Part shown: one piece after another, positions 9,918 to 18,517 of the stretch
Position numbering within the stretch: the first letter of the stretch is position 1
Layout: every line of letters begins with the position of its first letter
NCBI GenBank assembly: GCA_027451885.1
Contig: DAIDHX010000064.1
Coordinates: 1 to 50,118, forward strand
Length of the DNA stretch: 50,118 bases
Direction: 5' to 3'
From: Planctomycetales bacterium
GTDB taxonomy: Bacteria; Planctomycetota; Planctomycetia; Isosphaerales; Isosphaeraceae
The notes under the pieces: model-generated
What the model saw: only the letters and a program-made list of their open reading frames with translations
Databases searched by the model: none
What the model was told of the DNA's origin: nothing
Position numbers and translations under genes: made by a program

Positions 9918-11272
9918 CAAGAATCACCCTTCCTCTCGGACGCAGGGACTGGCCGGGTGCTGGGAACTCGCGCGATTCGCTCGACGATAAGTGGGCTCGC
10001 CACTGGGGGTACATCGCTGTAATCGTAGGCCGAGGCAACGAGCGACCTGGCCTCCGCGAGCCGCGTTTCGTCGTTCACGTGCAGCGTGCAGAGCGCCTCA
10101 CCTGGGCTGACGCGATCGCCAGGCTTTTTGTGCAGCACAACGCCGACCGCGTGATCCACGCCGTCCTCAGCACGCGCGCGGCCGGCGCCGAGGAGCATCG
10201 CAGCGTGGCCGACCGGTCGTGCCTTCAGATCCACCACAAAGCCCGATCGATCCGCGACGAGATCAACCGTCGTTCGGGCGCGCGGCAAGCGGTCAAGATC
10301 GTCGATCACCCGTGGATCGCCCCCTTGCGCCTCGATCACTCCCTTGAAGCGTTCAAGCGCTGTGCCGTCTGCGATCGTGCGCCCGCAGAGGGTTCGCCCT
10401 TGCTCCAGAGACGAGGCAAGCCCGGCCATCAGTACCATCTCCGCCGCGAGCTCCATTGAGAGGTCCATGAGATCCGCGGGGCCGTCACCGCGGAGGCACT
10501 CGATCGCCTCCCGAGTCTCGAGCGCATTCCCCACCGCCCGGCCAAGCGGATGATCCATGCGCGTCACAAGGGCCGTCATCTTCTTGCCCATCCCCGCGCC
10601 AATCTTGCACATTGTCTCGGCCAGGAGACGCGACCGCTCCAGTTCTTGTATAAACGCGCCCTCGCCCGTCTTCACGTCAAGCACAAGCCCATCGATCCCC
10701 TCGGCCAGTTTCTTCGACATGATCGACGCCGAGATAAGAGGGATCGATTCCACCGTCGCGGTGGCATCCCGAAGCGCGTAGAGTTTCTTATCCGCCGGGG
10801 CAATCTCCGCCGTCTGGCCGATGAGCACCAGACCGCACTTCGCAAGCACCTGCTCGTAACGCACCAGGTCCAGATCGATGCGAAAACCTGGAATCGCTTC
10901 AAGCTTGTCGAGCGTGCCGCCGGTATGCCCAAGACCGCGTCCGGAAACCATCGGAACCAGCACTCCGGCCGCCGCGGCCACGGGGGCGAGAATGAGCGAG
11001 GTCTTATCACCCACGCCACCGGTCGAGTGTTTGTCGATCTTCGGCCCCAGAACACGGGAAAGGTCCACGATCGTGCCCGAATTGAGCATCGACTCCGTGA
11101 GCACCTGCGTTTCGTCCGCGGTCATGCCACGCCAGACAATCGCCATCAGAAGCGCAGCAAGCTGATAATCCTTCACCGCGCCCGAGGCAATGCCCGAGAT
11201 CATGAATTCAATCTCAGCGCGAGCAAGCGTGCCACCGTCGCGTTTCTTGCGAATGATGTCCGGGGCTCTCAT
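9917..11272 (-). CDS. pdp: Pyrimidine-nucleoside/thymidine phosphorylase
   Basis: Phosphorolyses thymidine, and probably uridine and deoxyuridine, to base and sugar-1-phosphate. The complete family signature SGRGLGHTGGTLDKLE is present, as are the phosphate-binding KHSTGGVGDKTS loop and the N-terminal MRAPDIIRKKRDGG segment typical of the family. At 451 residues it is of normal length (DeoA/Pdp ~430-440). The ATG at 11272 is chosen because GGAGGA lies about 10 bases upstream; the earlier in-frame TTG would put that ribosome-binding site inside the coding region. It is the second gene of the salvage operon, 36 bases after upp, and its stop overlaps the nupC start. Whether it is strictly thymidine-specific (deoA) or broad (pdp) cannot be decided here. 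Confidence 0.92.
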   Translation of the reverse strand: MRAPDIIRKKRDGGTLARAEIEFMISGIASGAVKDYQLAALLMAIVWRGMTADETQVLTESMLNSGTIVDLSRVLGPKIDKHSTGGVGDKTSLILAPVAAAAGVLVPMVSGRGLGHTGGTLDKLEAIPGFRIDLDLVRYEQVLAKCGLVLIGQTAEIAPADKKLYALRDATATVESIPLISASIMSKKLAEGIDGLVLDVKTGEGAFIQELERSRLLAETMCKIGAGMGKKMTALVTRMDHPLGRAVGNALETREAIECLRGDGPADLMDLSMELAAEMVLMAGLASSLEQGRTLCGRTIADGTALERFKGVIEAQGGDPRVIDDLDRLPRARTTVDLVADRSGFVVDLKARPVGHAAMLLGAGRARAEDGVDHAVGVVLHKKPGDRVSPGEALCTLHVNDETRLAEARSLVASAYDYSDVPPVASPLIVERIARVPSTRPVPASERKGDS

Positions 11273-11308
11273 GGCACGCTGTTCCTCCAAGCGGGCCGCG
11301 CTCCAACT

Positions 11309-11944
11309 TCAATCGTGCGATCCGGTCGCGAACTGGCGATCGCCGGCGTCGCCCAGACCGGGGTAGATAAAACCGACGTCGTTCAGGCGTTCGTCGATCG
11401 CTCCCACGAAAATGTCGACCTCGGGATAACGCGTGTGCAAGAAATCGATTCCCTCTGGAGCGGCGATCAGCGTGATCAACCGGAGCGTGGGCACGCCCGC
11501 CGCCTTCACGAGCTCGCACGCGTGAACCGCCGAGCCCCCGGTCGCCAACATCGGATCGACGAGCAGGGCAAGCGTCATTTTGGGTTGCTTCGGCAGTTTG
11601 TTGTAGTATTCCATGGGCTTGAGCGTATGCTCATCGCGATAGAGCCCCACGTGCCACACCTCGGCCTCGGGCAAAAGGTCGAGAACGCCGTCGGCCATAC
11701 CCAGCCCCGCGCGGAGAATCGGCACGATCCCCACCTGTTCGATCAGTTGCGAACCTTCTGCTAACCCCAGCGGCGTCTTGACTGAGATCGTTTCCGTGGG
11801 TCGATCGGCCGTTGCCTCATAGGCCAGCAGCCAGGAGAGTGAGCGGACCAGGCGGCGAAACTCCGCGGAGCCGGTTTCGACGTCGCGGAGCCCGGCGATC
11901 TTTTGCCCTACCAGCGGGTGTTTCGATTCGTAAATTGCGCCCAC
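11309..11944 (-). CDS. upp: Uracil phosphoribosyltransferase
   Basis: Converts uracil and PRPP to UMP, closing the pyrimidine-salvage route that starts with the phosphorylase encoded next. Family motifs: YESKHPLVGQK at the N-terminus, PILRAGLGM, the PRPP loop LLVDPMLATGGSA, and the C-terminal YPGLGDAGDRQFATGS. The GTG at 11944 gives 211 residues, matching the usual ~208, and has GGAG nine bases upstream. A longer frame from ATG 12061 adds 39 residues (Arg/Ser-rich) that do not resemble the family, so it is rejected. First gene of the minus-strand operon and divergent from the MBL operon. Confidence 0.95.
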   Translation of the reverse strand: MGAIYESKHPLVGQKIAGLRDVETGSAEFRRLVRSLSWLLAYEATADRPTETISVKTPLGLAEGSQLIEQVGIVPILRAGLGMADGVLDLLPEAEVWHVGLYRDEHTLKPMEYYNKLPKQPKMTLALLVDPMLATGGSAVHACELVKAAGVPTLRLITLIAAPEGIDFLHTRYPEVDIFVGAIDERLNDVGFIYPGLGDAGDRQFATGSHD

Positions 11945-12132
11945 GGGGTCGTTCTCCAGGATCCTTCGCGCAGGCACGGCTGAGTCGTCGCGCGAGCGTG
12001 AAATAGGTCGCGGCGTGGACCGGAATCGCTTCAAGCTGCGTGAGGTATTCAGGCAACACATCCTACAGAATCCGCGCTCCGCGCGAAGGAGTCGGAACTT
12101 TTTTGTTCAGGCAATCTGGGCAGCGGTTCGAC

Positions 12133-12162
12133 TTGTCGATTCGAGCTCACCCGCGCTACACT
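12133..12162 (+). promoter_or_regulatory. Candidate sigma-70-like promoter for the MBL-lpxH-PHP operon
   Basis: TTGTCG and TACACT are separated by 18 bases and lie about 60 bases before the ATG of the metallo-beta-lactamase-fold gene, in the divergent gap between upp and that gene. Assigned by resemblance to the -35/-10 consensus only. Confidence 0.4.
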
Positions 12163-12221
12163 GGGACGCGATGGAAAATGGGCAGGAGCCGTGCAGGCGA
12201 GCCAGAGGAGCAGGCAAAGAC

Positions 12222-13163
12222 ATGGCTGTCCAGTTTGCGGTGCTTGCGAGCGGCTCGCGTGGGAACGCGGCTTATGTGGGCGGCGGCGGCGCGGGTCTTT
12301 TGATCGACCTGGGACTTTCCGGCCGGGGCATGAGCGAGCGACTGGAGCTGGTGGGATCAAGCTGGTCTCGCGTCGGGGCAGTTCTGTTGACGCATACGCA
12401 CGCCGATCATGTCGATCCGGGCGCGCTGGCCGAGGCGGCGCGACGCGGGATCGCACTTTATTGTCACGCCCGCCACACCCCGGCGCTCGAAGAACACGCG
12501 GGCTTCCAGGAACTCTCCCGGCTCGCGCTTGTGCGGCACTACGACGACGATCCCTTTCTCACAACAACCGGTGCCCACGTGGAGCCGATCGTCCTCTCTC
12601 ACGATGGCGGGGCAACCTACGGCTTCCGAATCGAGATCGACGCCGCGCCACGCAAAGGCAGGGTTGCAATCGGGTACATCGCGGATACGGGCACCTGGAC
12701 CGAAGCGATGGTCGAGCGACTGAGAGACGTTGACGTGCTGGCGGTGGAGTTCAACCACGACGTGCACCTCCAGCGCACCGCGGTGCGGCCGCTCTCTCTC
12801 ATTCAGCGCAACCTGGGAGATCAGGGGCATCTTTCCAACCTTCAGGGGGCTGCTCTGGTATGTGCTGTGCGGGCTCGGTCGAAGAACGGCGGCCCGCGTG
12901 AGCTCGTTCTCCTGCATCTTTCCGACCAGTGCAATACGCCCGCGCTCGCACTCCAGGCGGCAACCACCGCCGTTCCCGGCCTGAGCCTTCACGCCGCCCG
13001 GCAGCATGAGCCCTACCCCATTCTCCAGATCACGCCCAGAACCTCTCGCAGTCGGTACCGAGAACCAATGGACGCGTTCCGCCGTCCCGCCCGCAAGGCT
13101 CGCCCCAAGGAACAGTCAGAACCGCTGTTCGACCTGATTCCACCGGGCGTAGAATCGCCATGA
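12222..13163 (+). CDS. Metallo-beta-lactamase-fold hydrolase (YycJ/WalJ-like)
   Basis: Begins MAVQFAVLASGSRGN, the characteristic start of the YycJ/WalJ branch of the MBL fold, and carries the di-metal motif LTHTHADHVDPG (His58, His60, Asp62, His63). Further metal ligands are likely in LSHDGG, the central IADTGTW and the VEFNHDVHL segment. WalJ-type members are thought to be nucleases; the substrate here is unknown. The ATG at 12222 follows GAGGAG by ~11 bases and gives 313 residues, longer than the ~265 of YycJ because of a C-terminal tail rich in Arg, Pro and Lys. An upstream in-frame ATG (12015) would add 69 residues unlike the family. The stop codon overlaps the start of the LpxH-like gene (ATGA). 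Confidence 0.85.
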   Translation: MAVQFAVLASGSRGNAAYVGGGGAGLLIDLGLSGRGMSERLELVGSSWSRVGAVLLTHTHADHVDPGALAEAARRGIALYCHARHTPALEEHAGFQELSRLALVRHYDDDPFLTTTGAHVEPIVLSHDGGATYGFRIEIDAAPRKGRVAIGYIADTGTWTEAMVERLRDVDVLAVEFNHDVHLQRTAVRPLSLIQRNLGDQGHLSNLQGAALVCAVRARSKNGGPRELVLLHLSDQCNTPALALQAATTAVPGLSLHAARQHEPYPILQITPRTSRSRYREPMDAFRRPARKARPKEQSEPLFDLIPPGVESP

Positions 13164-13888
13164 GCGGCGCGCATTACTTCGCAAGCGATGTCCACCTCCG
13201 CCCTGATGCACCCGAGCGCGATCGCCGCTTTCTGGCGTTTGTGCGCCAGCTCACCGCGGATGATTCGCTCACCCTCGTCGGCGACATCTGCGATTTCTGG
13301 ATGGGGTCGCGCTTGAGCACTCGCGATCTGAATCGGTGTCCCAGCCTCGCCGCGCTCGCCGAGTTCCGCCGCGCGGGAGGCGATCTCGCCGTCATGGCCG
13401 GTAACCACGATCTCTGGCTGCTCGATTACTACGAGCGCGAACTGGGCGCAACCATCCTCCATGAACCTTATGACCTCGAGGTCGAAGGGATCAAGCTCAG
13501 GCTCGTCCACGGCCACCTGCTCGGCGCGAGACGCGCATGGAAGGCCTTCCTGGAAAGCCGCGCCTTCTTTCGACTTTTCGGCTGGACGCCGGGATTCCTC
13601 GCCAGACCACTCGACCGCATTCTCGCCTGGAAAAATCTCCGGGGGCTGCTCGCAGACGAGGAGCGGCATCTCAAAGTTTATCGAGACTATGCACGCAGCC
13701 TGGCCGGGGATCGCGATCTGGTGCTCGTCGGCCATGTGCATCGCCCCGTGGACGAGCCCTTCCCCGTACCGCGGCTCGTCGTCCTGGGCGGCTGGCAACG
13801 CGGCACAAGCTACCTGCGAATCGACGCCGCCGGAGCCACTTTCCACGTCGTTCCGCAACCGACCTCGCCACCCCTTGAGCCTGCCTGA
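13160..13888 (+). CDS. lpxH: LpxH-like UDP-2,3-diacylglucosamine diphosphatase / metallophosphoesterase
   Basis: Calcineurin-like phosphoesterase of 242 residues with all five metal-binding blocks: FASDVHL, GDICDFWMG, MAGNHDLWLLD, LVHGHLLG and VGHVHRP. Length and spacing match LpxH, which hydrolyses UDP-2,3-diacylglucosamine to lipid X in lipid A synthesis at the inner face of the cytoplasmic membrane. The block order supports the LpxH subfamily, but related phosphoesterases with other substrates exist. It overlaps the upstream MBL gene by four bases (ATGA) and the downstream PHP gene by one (TGATG), so the three are surely co-expressed. The symbol is given with moderate certainty because no other lpx gene lies in the window. 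Confidence 0.8.
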   Translation: MSGAHYFASDVHLRPDAPERDRRFLAFVRQLTADDSLTLVGDICDFWMGSRLSTRDLNRCPSLAALAEFRRAGGDLAVMAGNHDLWLLDYYERELGATILHEPYDLEVEGIKLRLVHGHLLGARRAWKAFLESRAFFRLFGWTPGFLARPLDRILAWKNLRGLLADEERHLKVYRDYARSLAGDRDLVLVGHVHRPVDEPFPVPRLVVLGGWQRGTSYLRIDAAGATFHVVPQPTSPPLEPA

Positions 13889-14529
13889 TGAAATTCGACC
13901 TACATCTACATACCACGCGATACTCACCCGATAGCGCCATGGAACCCGAGGAGCTCATTACCCGCGCAAGGGAGATCGGGCTCGACGGCGTCGCCATCAC
14001 CGAGCACGACCAGCAGTGGAAGCCGGACGAGCTTGCCGATCTGGCGCAGAGCGGTTCCCCGCTCAAGGTTTTTTCCGGTGTGGAGATCTCGGCGCGGGAG
14101 GGGCATTTTTTGGTGTACGGACTGCCCGATCTCAATGACGTTGGCGAAGGTATCCCCGTGGGCGAGCTGCTCAAGGTGGCGGCGCGTCACGGGGCCGCCG
14201 TTGTCGCGGCGCACCCGTTCCGCTGGGGCCAGCCGTTCGGCGAGATCATCGCCAAACACGGGCCTGCCTTCGACGCGCTCGAACTCGTCTCCAACAACAT
14301 CACCCGCGACACACGCGAGAAGACATGCGCGCTGCTCGCCGAGCATCCAATGGGCAAAACCGGCTCTAGCGACGCCCATCACGCGTTTGATCTGGGCTGC
14401 TACTACACCGAATTCGACGTCACCATCGAAACCCTGGCGGACCTTGTGGCTGCGCTCAAGGGCCGCCGCGGCCGGCCAAGACATCGCCCAGGCGCCAAGC
14501 TTTCAAGCGGGCCGGTCGAGGGCGACTGA
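13888..14529 (+). CDS. PHP-domain metal-dependent phosphoesterase
   Basis: A compact 213-residue PHP domain. The first metal block is FDLHLHTTRYSPDS (His6, His8), followed by ITEHDQ, GVEISAREGHF, VAAHPFRWG and the C-terminal SSDAHHAFDLG. These are the usual PHP ligands for a tri-metal centre. The closest recognisable group is the YciV/TrpH-like 3',5'-nucleotide or nucleic-acid phosphatases, but it is shorter than those (~280-290) and ends in a Gly/Arg-rich tail, so the substrate is uncertain. It starts with the ATG that shares one base with the upstream stop (TGATG). Confidence 0.85.
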   Translation: MKFDLHLHTTRYSPDSAMEPEELITRAREIGLDGVAITEHDQQWKPDELADLAQSGSPLKVFSGVEISAREGHFLVYGLPDLNDVGEGIPVGELLKVAARHGAAVVAAHPFRWGQPFGEIIAKHGPAFDALELVSNNITRDTREKTCALLAEHPMGKTGSSDAHHAFDLGCYYTEFDVTIETLADLVAALKGRRGRPRHRPGAKLSSGPVEGD

Positions 14530-14665
14530 TTCAGAACTCTCGTGAGGTCCATTGCCCCGCGAGACCGAATCCCCCTGCGCTCGCTCCCACGCAATAGATC
14601 CGCTTCCCCGGCCTGGCTGACGAGGCGGGCCCCCCTCTCAGAACCTTCTACGATTCTACCAATGC

Positions 14666-14681
14666 ACACATACCTATGTGT
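14666..14681. terminator. Inverted repeat in convergent gap
   Basis: ACACATA-CC-TATGTGT is a perfect inverted repeat and an AT-rich island in the 166-base gap between the convergent PHP and rhomboid genes. It could act as a weak bidirectional terminator or a protein site; there is no clear T-tract. Nothing else is evident in the gap. Confidence 0.3.
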
Positions 14682-14695
14682 AACTGGACTTGAAT

Positions 14696-15775
14696 TTAGC
14701 GCCCGGTGCGTTTGCGCTCGTATTGCATGATCTCGTTGCGGAGGCGGAACGATTGCCGTTTCGACGAGCGCAGGATCGGATCGGCAAGCGCTTCGAACCG
14801 TGCTCGCTCATCGGCAGTCAGCCTCCGGCTGGCGGTCAGTCGCAGGAGTGCGCCCAGTTCGTCCAGCTCTTGCCGTGAATCGCGCGCGATCGAGGCGGGC
14901 GCGTGCTCAAGGCCAGCCACGAGCGAGACGGTATCAGCGCCCGAGCGGATCATCGCGCGTGCGAGTGACAGCGTCCGCTCCAGCCGCTCATGCTCCGAGA
15001 GACGCTGCACAAGCCGAAGTTCGTCGCGTAAAGGACGTTCAAGGAAGTCGCTCCGAACCTGAAACCCTGCCGCGGCAACAAGCACAAGCGCGACCAGAAC
15101 TCCCGCCCCCAGTGCCCGCGGCCGATCCCTTCGCCGGAGCCAGAGTTCGTGAAAACGCCCCACCGCCATTCCCGCGATCGTGCCGCCGAGATGCCCCCAG
15201 TTGTCGATCGAGCTTGAGAACACGAAACCCAGGAGCGCAGTCGCGGCCAACAAAAGCAACATCTGGATGTAGAGCATCGAGCCAATCCTCGCTCGCGCGC
15301 GAAAACCAACCACCGCGCACAGGCCCACCAGCCCAAGCACCACCACCGACCCGCCGCCGGAATGCACCCGCGGATTGCTGTGCAGCAGCCAACGAATCGC
15401 CACGCCAACGACGTTACCCAACCCGCCGACGACTCCATAAAACGTGAGCAACTGCGCCCGGCCGTACCAGGACTCGATCAGCGTGCCAAGCTGATACATG
15501 GCCGCCAGGTTCAGGCCCAGGTGAAGTACGCTGTAATGCACAAAATTGCACGTCAGCAAGCGCCAAAGCTGCCCTTGCTCAAGATCCGCCAGCGAAAGGT
15601 CGCCGAAACGCCGACCCACGCTCAGACCTGAAAGCAAAAACCTGCTCCAGGGAATGCTGCCTGTGTTCCAGAACTCACACGCGACCATGGCGACGAAGAT
15701 CACGATCCAGCTTGCACACAGCAAGAACGTTGCGGGAAACTCTTTGGCGTCGCGGATCAGGGTTCGCGGAATCAT
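14696..15775 (-). CDS. Rhomboid-family intramembrane serine protease
   Basis: A polytopic membrane protein of 359 residues: N-terminal helix (~17-33), then the rhomboid core. The core shows the helix-2 motif HYSVLHLGLN (~80-89), a candidate nucleophile in SGGGSVVVLG (Ser143) and the general-base motif NWGHLGG (His195). Together these form the Ser-His dyad that cleaves transmembrane substrates. The residue after the serine is Val instead of the usual Gly or Ala, which is unusual. After the last helix there is a ~120-residue soluble, Arg/Glu/Leu-rich, probably helical C-terminal domain of unknown role. The ATG at 15775 has GGGAG six bases upstream; a longer frame reaching 15865 would run into the upstream gene and adds a sequence unlike the family. 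Confidence 0.85.
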   Translation of the reverse strand: MIPRTLIRDAKEFPATFLLCASWIVIFVAMVACEFWNTGSIPWSRFLLSGLSVGRRFGDLSLADLEQGQLWRLLTCNFVHYSVLHLGLNLAAMYQLGTLIESWYGRAQLLTFYGVVGGLGNVVGVAIRWLLHSNPRVHSGGGSVVVLGLVGLCAVVGFRARARIGSMLYIQMLLLLAATALLGFVFSSSIDNWGHLGGTIAGMAVGRFHELWLRRRDRPRALGAGVLVALVLVAAAGFQVRSDFLERPLRDELRLVQRLSEHERLERTLSLARAMIRSGADTVSLVAGLEHAPASIARDSRQELDELGALLRLTASRRLTADERARFEALADPILRSSKRQSFRLRNEIMQYERKRTGR

Positions 15776-15836
15776 GACCGCTCCCGTCGGCTCGCGCTGG
15801 GATTCCCGCGCCTTGTGACTGATCGCCGCGACGTGA

Positions 15837-16424
15837 TCATGGCCGAGCACCGATCGCCTGGCCAAACTCCGCTACCGTACGCGCCCAGTCGTCGTCGGCA
15901 AGAACCGGGCGAACAGCCGCGGTGGAGAGCGGCTCCTCAAGTTGTATCCACGTCTTGCAGCCCGCATGCTCTGGGCGGACCGGCACGCGAACCCCCTGCT
16001 CTGTGCGGTAAATCCGCGCGAGAATCAACCACAGACCAGGCTGGCGATAGGAAAACCGCTTTCGCATTGTCTCAAGCGTGAATCCATGAAAACGTTCGAG
16101 CGCAGAAAAGGCTGACTCGTCGTCGAGCCAACGCAACTCGATAACACGCGCGAGACCGGAGATTGTGACCCACCCGGGCTCAGGATTCGAGGATTTGGCA
16201 GGATTTGCGCTTTCGCGCAGCCCTTGGTCCGCCTCGTGGAAGTAAGTGGGGTAGAGCCAGAACTCACTGTGTTGAAGTGTAAAGACTCCTGGACCCGCGG
16301 ATTCGGCGACGCCTCCCTTGCGTACCAGGACGACCTGCCTCCCGGTTTCGAGCAGGCTGCAAACCCCGGCCCATTCCCTGGAGGCGACCTGGCAATGATC
16401 CGCAAGTGCGTTCACGGCCGCCAC
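15837..16424 (-). CDS. DUF1802 family protein
   Basis: Recognised from the N-terminal pattern of DUF1802: a short helix with REWAGVCSLLETGRQVVLVRKGG, followed by HSEFWLYPTYFHE. No enzymatic function is established for the family. The 195-residue protein is probably cytoplasmic, with no signal peptide or membrane helix. It is co-transcribed with gpsA: the GTG at 16424 lies inside the end of gpsA. A second GTG at 16415 overlaps the gpsA stop as GTGA, giving 192 residues, and may be the true start; no clear Shine-Dalgarno sequence separates the two. Confidence 0.75.
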   Translation of the reverse strand: MAAVNALADHCQVASREWAGVCSLLETGRQVVLVRKGGVAESAGPGVFTLQHSEFWLYPTYFHEADQGLRESANPAKSSNPEPGWVTISGLARVIELRWLDDESAFSALERFHGFTLETMRKRFSYRQPGLWLILARIYRTEQGVRVPVRPEHAGCKTWIQLEEPLSTAAVRPVLADDDWARTVAEFGQAIGARP

Positions 16425-17410
16425 TCGTACTTGGGCGTTCGATCCATGAGATCCACCACGGCCTGGCGGGGCGGCTTTGCCTGGAAAAGGATCTGGTGAA
16501 GCTCTGAAGTAATGGGCATGGAGACTCCCCTTGCCGCTGCGAGCGGGACGGTGGCGCGAGTTGTGGAAACACCTTCGGCGACATCGACCATCCCCGCAAG
16601 GATGTCTTCGAGCCGTTCGCCGCGGCCGATGCGTTCCCCCACCGCGCGATTGCGCCCGAAGCGACTGTAGCAGGTGGTAACAACATCTCCCAGCCCGGCC
16701 AGGCCCTGAAAGGTTTCGAACCGTGCGCCGAGCGCGACCCCCAGCCGGGTGATCTCCACGAGGCCGCGGGTGAGGAGTGCGGCCTTGGCGTTATCGCCAA
16801 ATTCCAGCCCGTCGCACACGCCGGCGGCAACACCCAGAATGTTCTTAAGAGCTCCGGCGAGCTCGACCCCGAGCATGTCCTCGCTGGAGTAGACCCGAAA
16901 ATGGCCGCGGCAAAGCAGGTCGCGAATGTGTTCCGTGGCAGCCTGGTCGCATCCCGAGACAACCACCGAAGCCGGCAACCCACGCGCGATCTCTTCGGCG
17001 TGGCTCGGTCCGGAAAGCGCCACGATCCGCCGCGGGCCCAGCACCTGCTCGAGGATCTGGCTGGGGCGCAGGAACGTTTGATTCTCAATCCCTTTCACCA
17101 CACTGAGAATCGTGGCGTCGGCCGGAATGTGATCAGCAAGCGCTTGCATGGACATGCGAAGAAATGAGGTTGGGATCGCCGCCACCACGAGCTCGGCGTC
17201 ACGGGTGATTTCGGCGATCGATGCGCTGACGGCGATGGAGCTGGGCAAGGGCACGCCAGGAAGATGCCGCGCGTTTTCGCGACTTGCCGCCATGGCCTCC
17301 GCGCGGACCGGATCACGCGTCCAGATGCCAACCGAGACGCCCGCTTTCTCGAGTAGGATGGCCAGTGCAGTGCCCATCCCGCCCGCTCCCAGTACCGCCG
17401 CCCGTCGCAT
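16412..17410 (-). CDS. gpsA: Glycerol-3-phosphate dehydrogenase [NAD(P)+]
   Basis: Reduces dihydroxyacetone phosphate to sn-glycerol-3-phosphate, the backbone precursor of phospholipids, in the cytoplasm. The Rossmann motif AVLGAGGMGTALA opens the protein. Further signatures are SVVKGIEN, the family pattern LSGPSHAEEIARGLPASVVV, GALKNILGVAAGVCDGLEFGDN with the catalytic lysine, and the helical C-terminal block GLAGLGDVVTTCYSRFGRNR. At 332 residues it is of typical length. The ATG at 17410 has GAGGA a few bases upstream; an in-frame extension to 17623 runs into the SWIM gene and lacks homology. It is followed without a gap by the DUF1802 gene. Confidence 0.96.
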   Translation of the reverse strand: MRRAAVLGAGGMGTALAILLEKAGVSVGIWTRDPVRAEAMAASRENARHLPGVPLPSSIAVSASIAEITRDAELVVAAIPTSFLRMSMQALADHIPADATILSVVKGIENQTFLRPSQILEQVLGPRRIVALSGPSHAEEIARGLPASVVVSGCDQAATEHIRDLLCRGHFRVYSSEDMLGVELAGALKNILGVAAGVCDGLEFGDNAKAALLTRGLVEITRLGVALGARFETFQGLAGLGDVVTTCYSRFGRNRAVGERIGRGERLEDILAGMVDVAEGVSTTRATVPLAAARGVSMPITSELHQILFQAKPPRQAVVDLMDRTPKYEWRP

Positions 17411-17552
17411 GAAGTCCTCGTCTTTCCACTCGAACAGCAACCACGAGAATTCATGGTATCGCGGCAGCGGCCGGCACCCAAGCTCGAATCTCCCAGCCGT
17501 GGATGACGGCGATCCGCAAGGCACGTACGCGCAGTGATGCGACTCACAAGGG

Positions 17553-18494
17553 CTATCGTGCGGGCCTGGATTTGACGCCAGGCCGCGATTTGCGCCCGGG
17601 GCTGGCCTGAGCCGGGTCGACATGAAGCTCTTCGCCTGTCCTCGTCAGGGCTTCGATGGCGTGCTCGGAGGCTCCGGTGTAGATGGGGTCGAGCTGATCT
17701 TGCAGCGGTTCGTCACCGCGCCAAAATGGGAACGGCCCCAGTCTCCGCGGCAATGCCGCCGCGTTCGCAGCCGCCACGATCGGCGATCCAGGCGGTTCGG
17801 CCGCGTCCAGCGCGCCTTCCCAGAATGTGTTCAGATCGGGCGGAATCGGCTCCGAAAGATCGCGCCTCGCTGGCTCATCCGGCTCCCGCGCGGGGGCAGC
17901 GCCCAGTCCTTCCAGGCTGCGAAACATCGCCTCGCGATCGAGACCCCTCAGCCTGAAGAGCAGGAAGGGGTCGCGATCGAACTCCTCCGCCAGCAGATAA
18001 TACACAGCCGCGATGTGCTTGCAGGTTGAGGACGGGTCGGGGCAAGAGCACTTCGAGCCCAGGTCATCGACGTGTTCAGGAAAGAACGAAAGACCGAGGC
18101 CGAGGGCCAGTTCCTCGATCTCCTGGGGCATTTGTCCCGCGAGCAAGCTGGCGACAAAGGCGGCCTGGCGCCCGAGCGTGCGCAAGAGCTTTGACTGATC
18201 CGCCTCTGCCAGGACTGGCAGATTGATCACGACCTGATAAGGCTTGTGCCGCGATCCTTGAACTCGAGCCAGGACTTCCCCGGGCTTGATGTCGATCGAA
18301 ATCACCTGCCCCTGGCGTGCGTAGGACCGGCCGCGTGCAATCCGCGCATCGAGACCGATGTCCTCAAGCACCTGCAGCCAGCGCCTGGCCCACCAGCTCT
18401 CTCCACCGGCTTTCGACTGGGCCCTGATTCCGCCTTCGACGCGCCGGGCGGGTCGAGGCTTGCCCCAATCGCTGCTCCAGTATCCACCACCCAT
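17553..18494 (-). CDS. SWIM zinc-finger protein, partner of SNF2 helicase
   Basis: Carries one SWIM finger, CSCPDPSSTCKH (CxC...CxH; C152, C154, C161, H163 counted from the GTG three codons upstream). It is preceded by the family phrases ARGRSYARQGQVISIDIKPGE (split over ~57-76) and followed by a charged C-terminal region. SWIM fingers bind DNA or protein. This protein class is typically encoded directly next to a SNF2/DUF3670-type helicase, as here, where the helicase stop lies 23 bases upstream. ATG 18494 is chosen because AAAGGGGG sits ~8 bases before it. The biological role of the pair is not established; DNA repair or chromatin-like remodelling is a guess from the domains. The C-terminal tail is Arg/Lys/Pro-rich. 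Confidence 0.85.
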   Translation of the reverse strand: MGGGYWSSDWGKPRPARRVEGGIRAQSKAGGESWWARRWLQVLEDIGLDARIARGRSYARQGQVISIDIKPGEVLARVQGSRHKPYQVVINLPVLAEADQSKLLRTLGRQAAFVASLLAGQMPQEIEELALGLGLSFFPEHVDDLGSKCSCPDPSSTCKHIAAVYYLLAEEFDRDPFLLFRLRGLDREAMFRSLEGLGAAPAREPDEPARRDLSEPIPPDLNTFWEGALDAAEPPGSPIVAAANAAALPRRLGPFPFWRGDEPLQDQLDPIYTGASEHAIEALTRTGEELHVDPAQASPGRKSRPGVKSRPAR

Positions 18495-18517
18495 GACGCC
18501 CACCCCCTTTCGTCACG

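Noticed and set aside
10550-11764. 404-codon plus-strand frame antisense to pdp and upp
   Set aside because: Lies opposite well-supported genes; composition is His/Arg/Gln-rich as expected for the complement of GC-rich coding DNA.
12015-12221. N-terminal extension of the MBL-fold gene
   Set aside because: The 69 added residues do not resemble YycJ/WalJ proteins, and a ribosome-binding site precedes ATG 12222.
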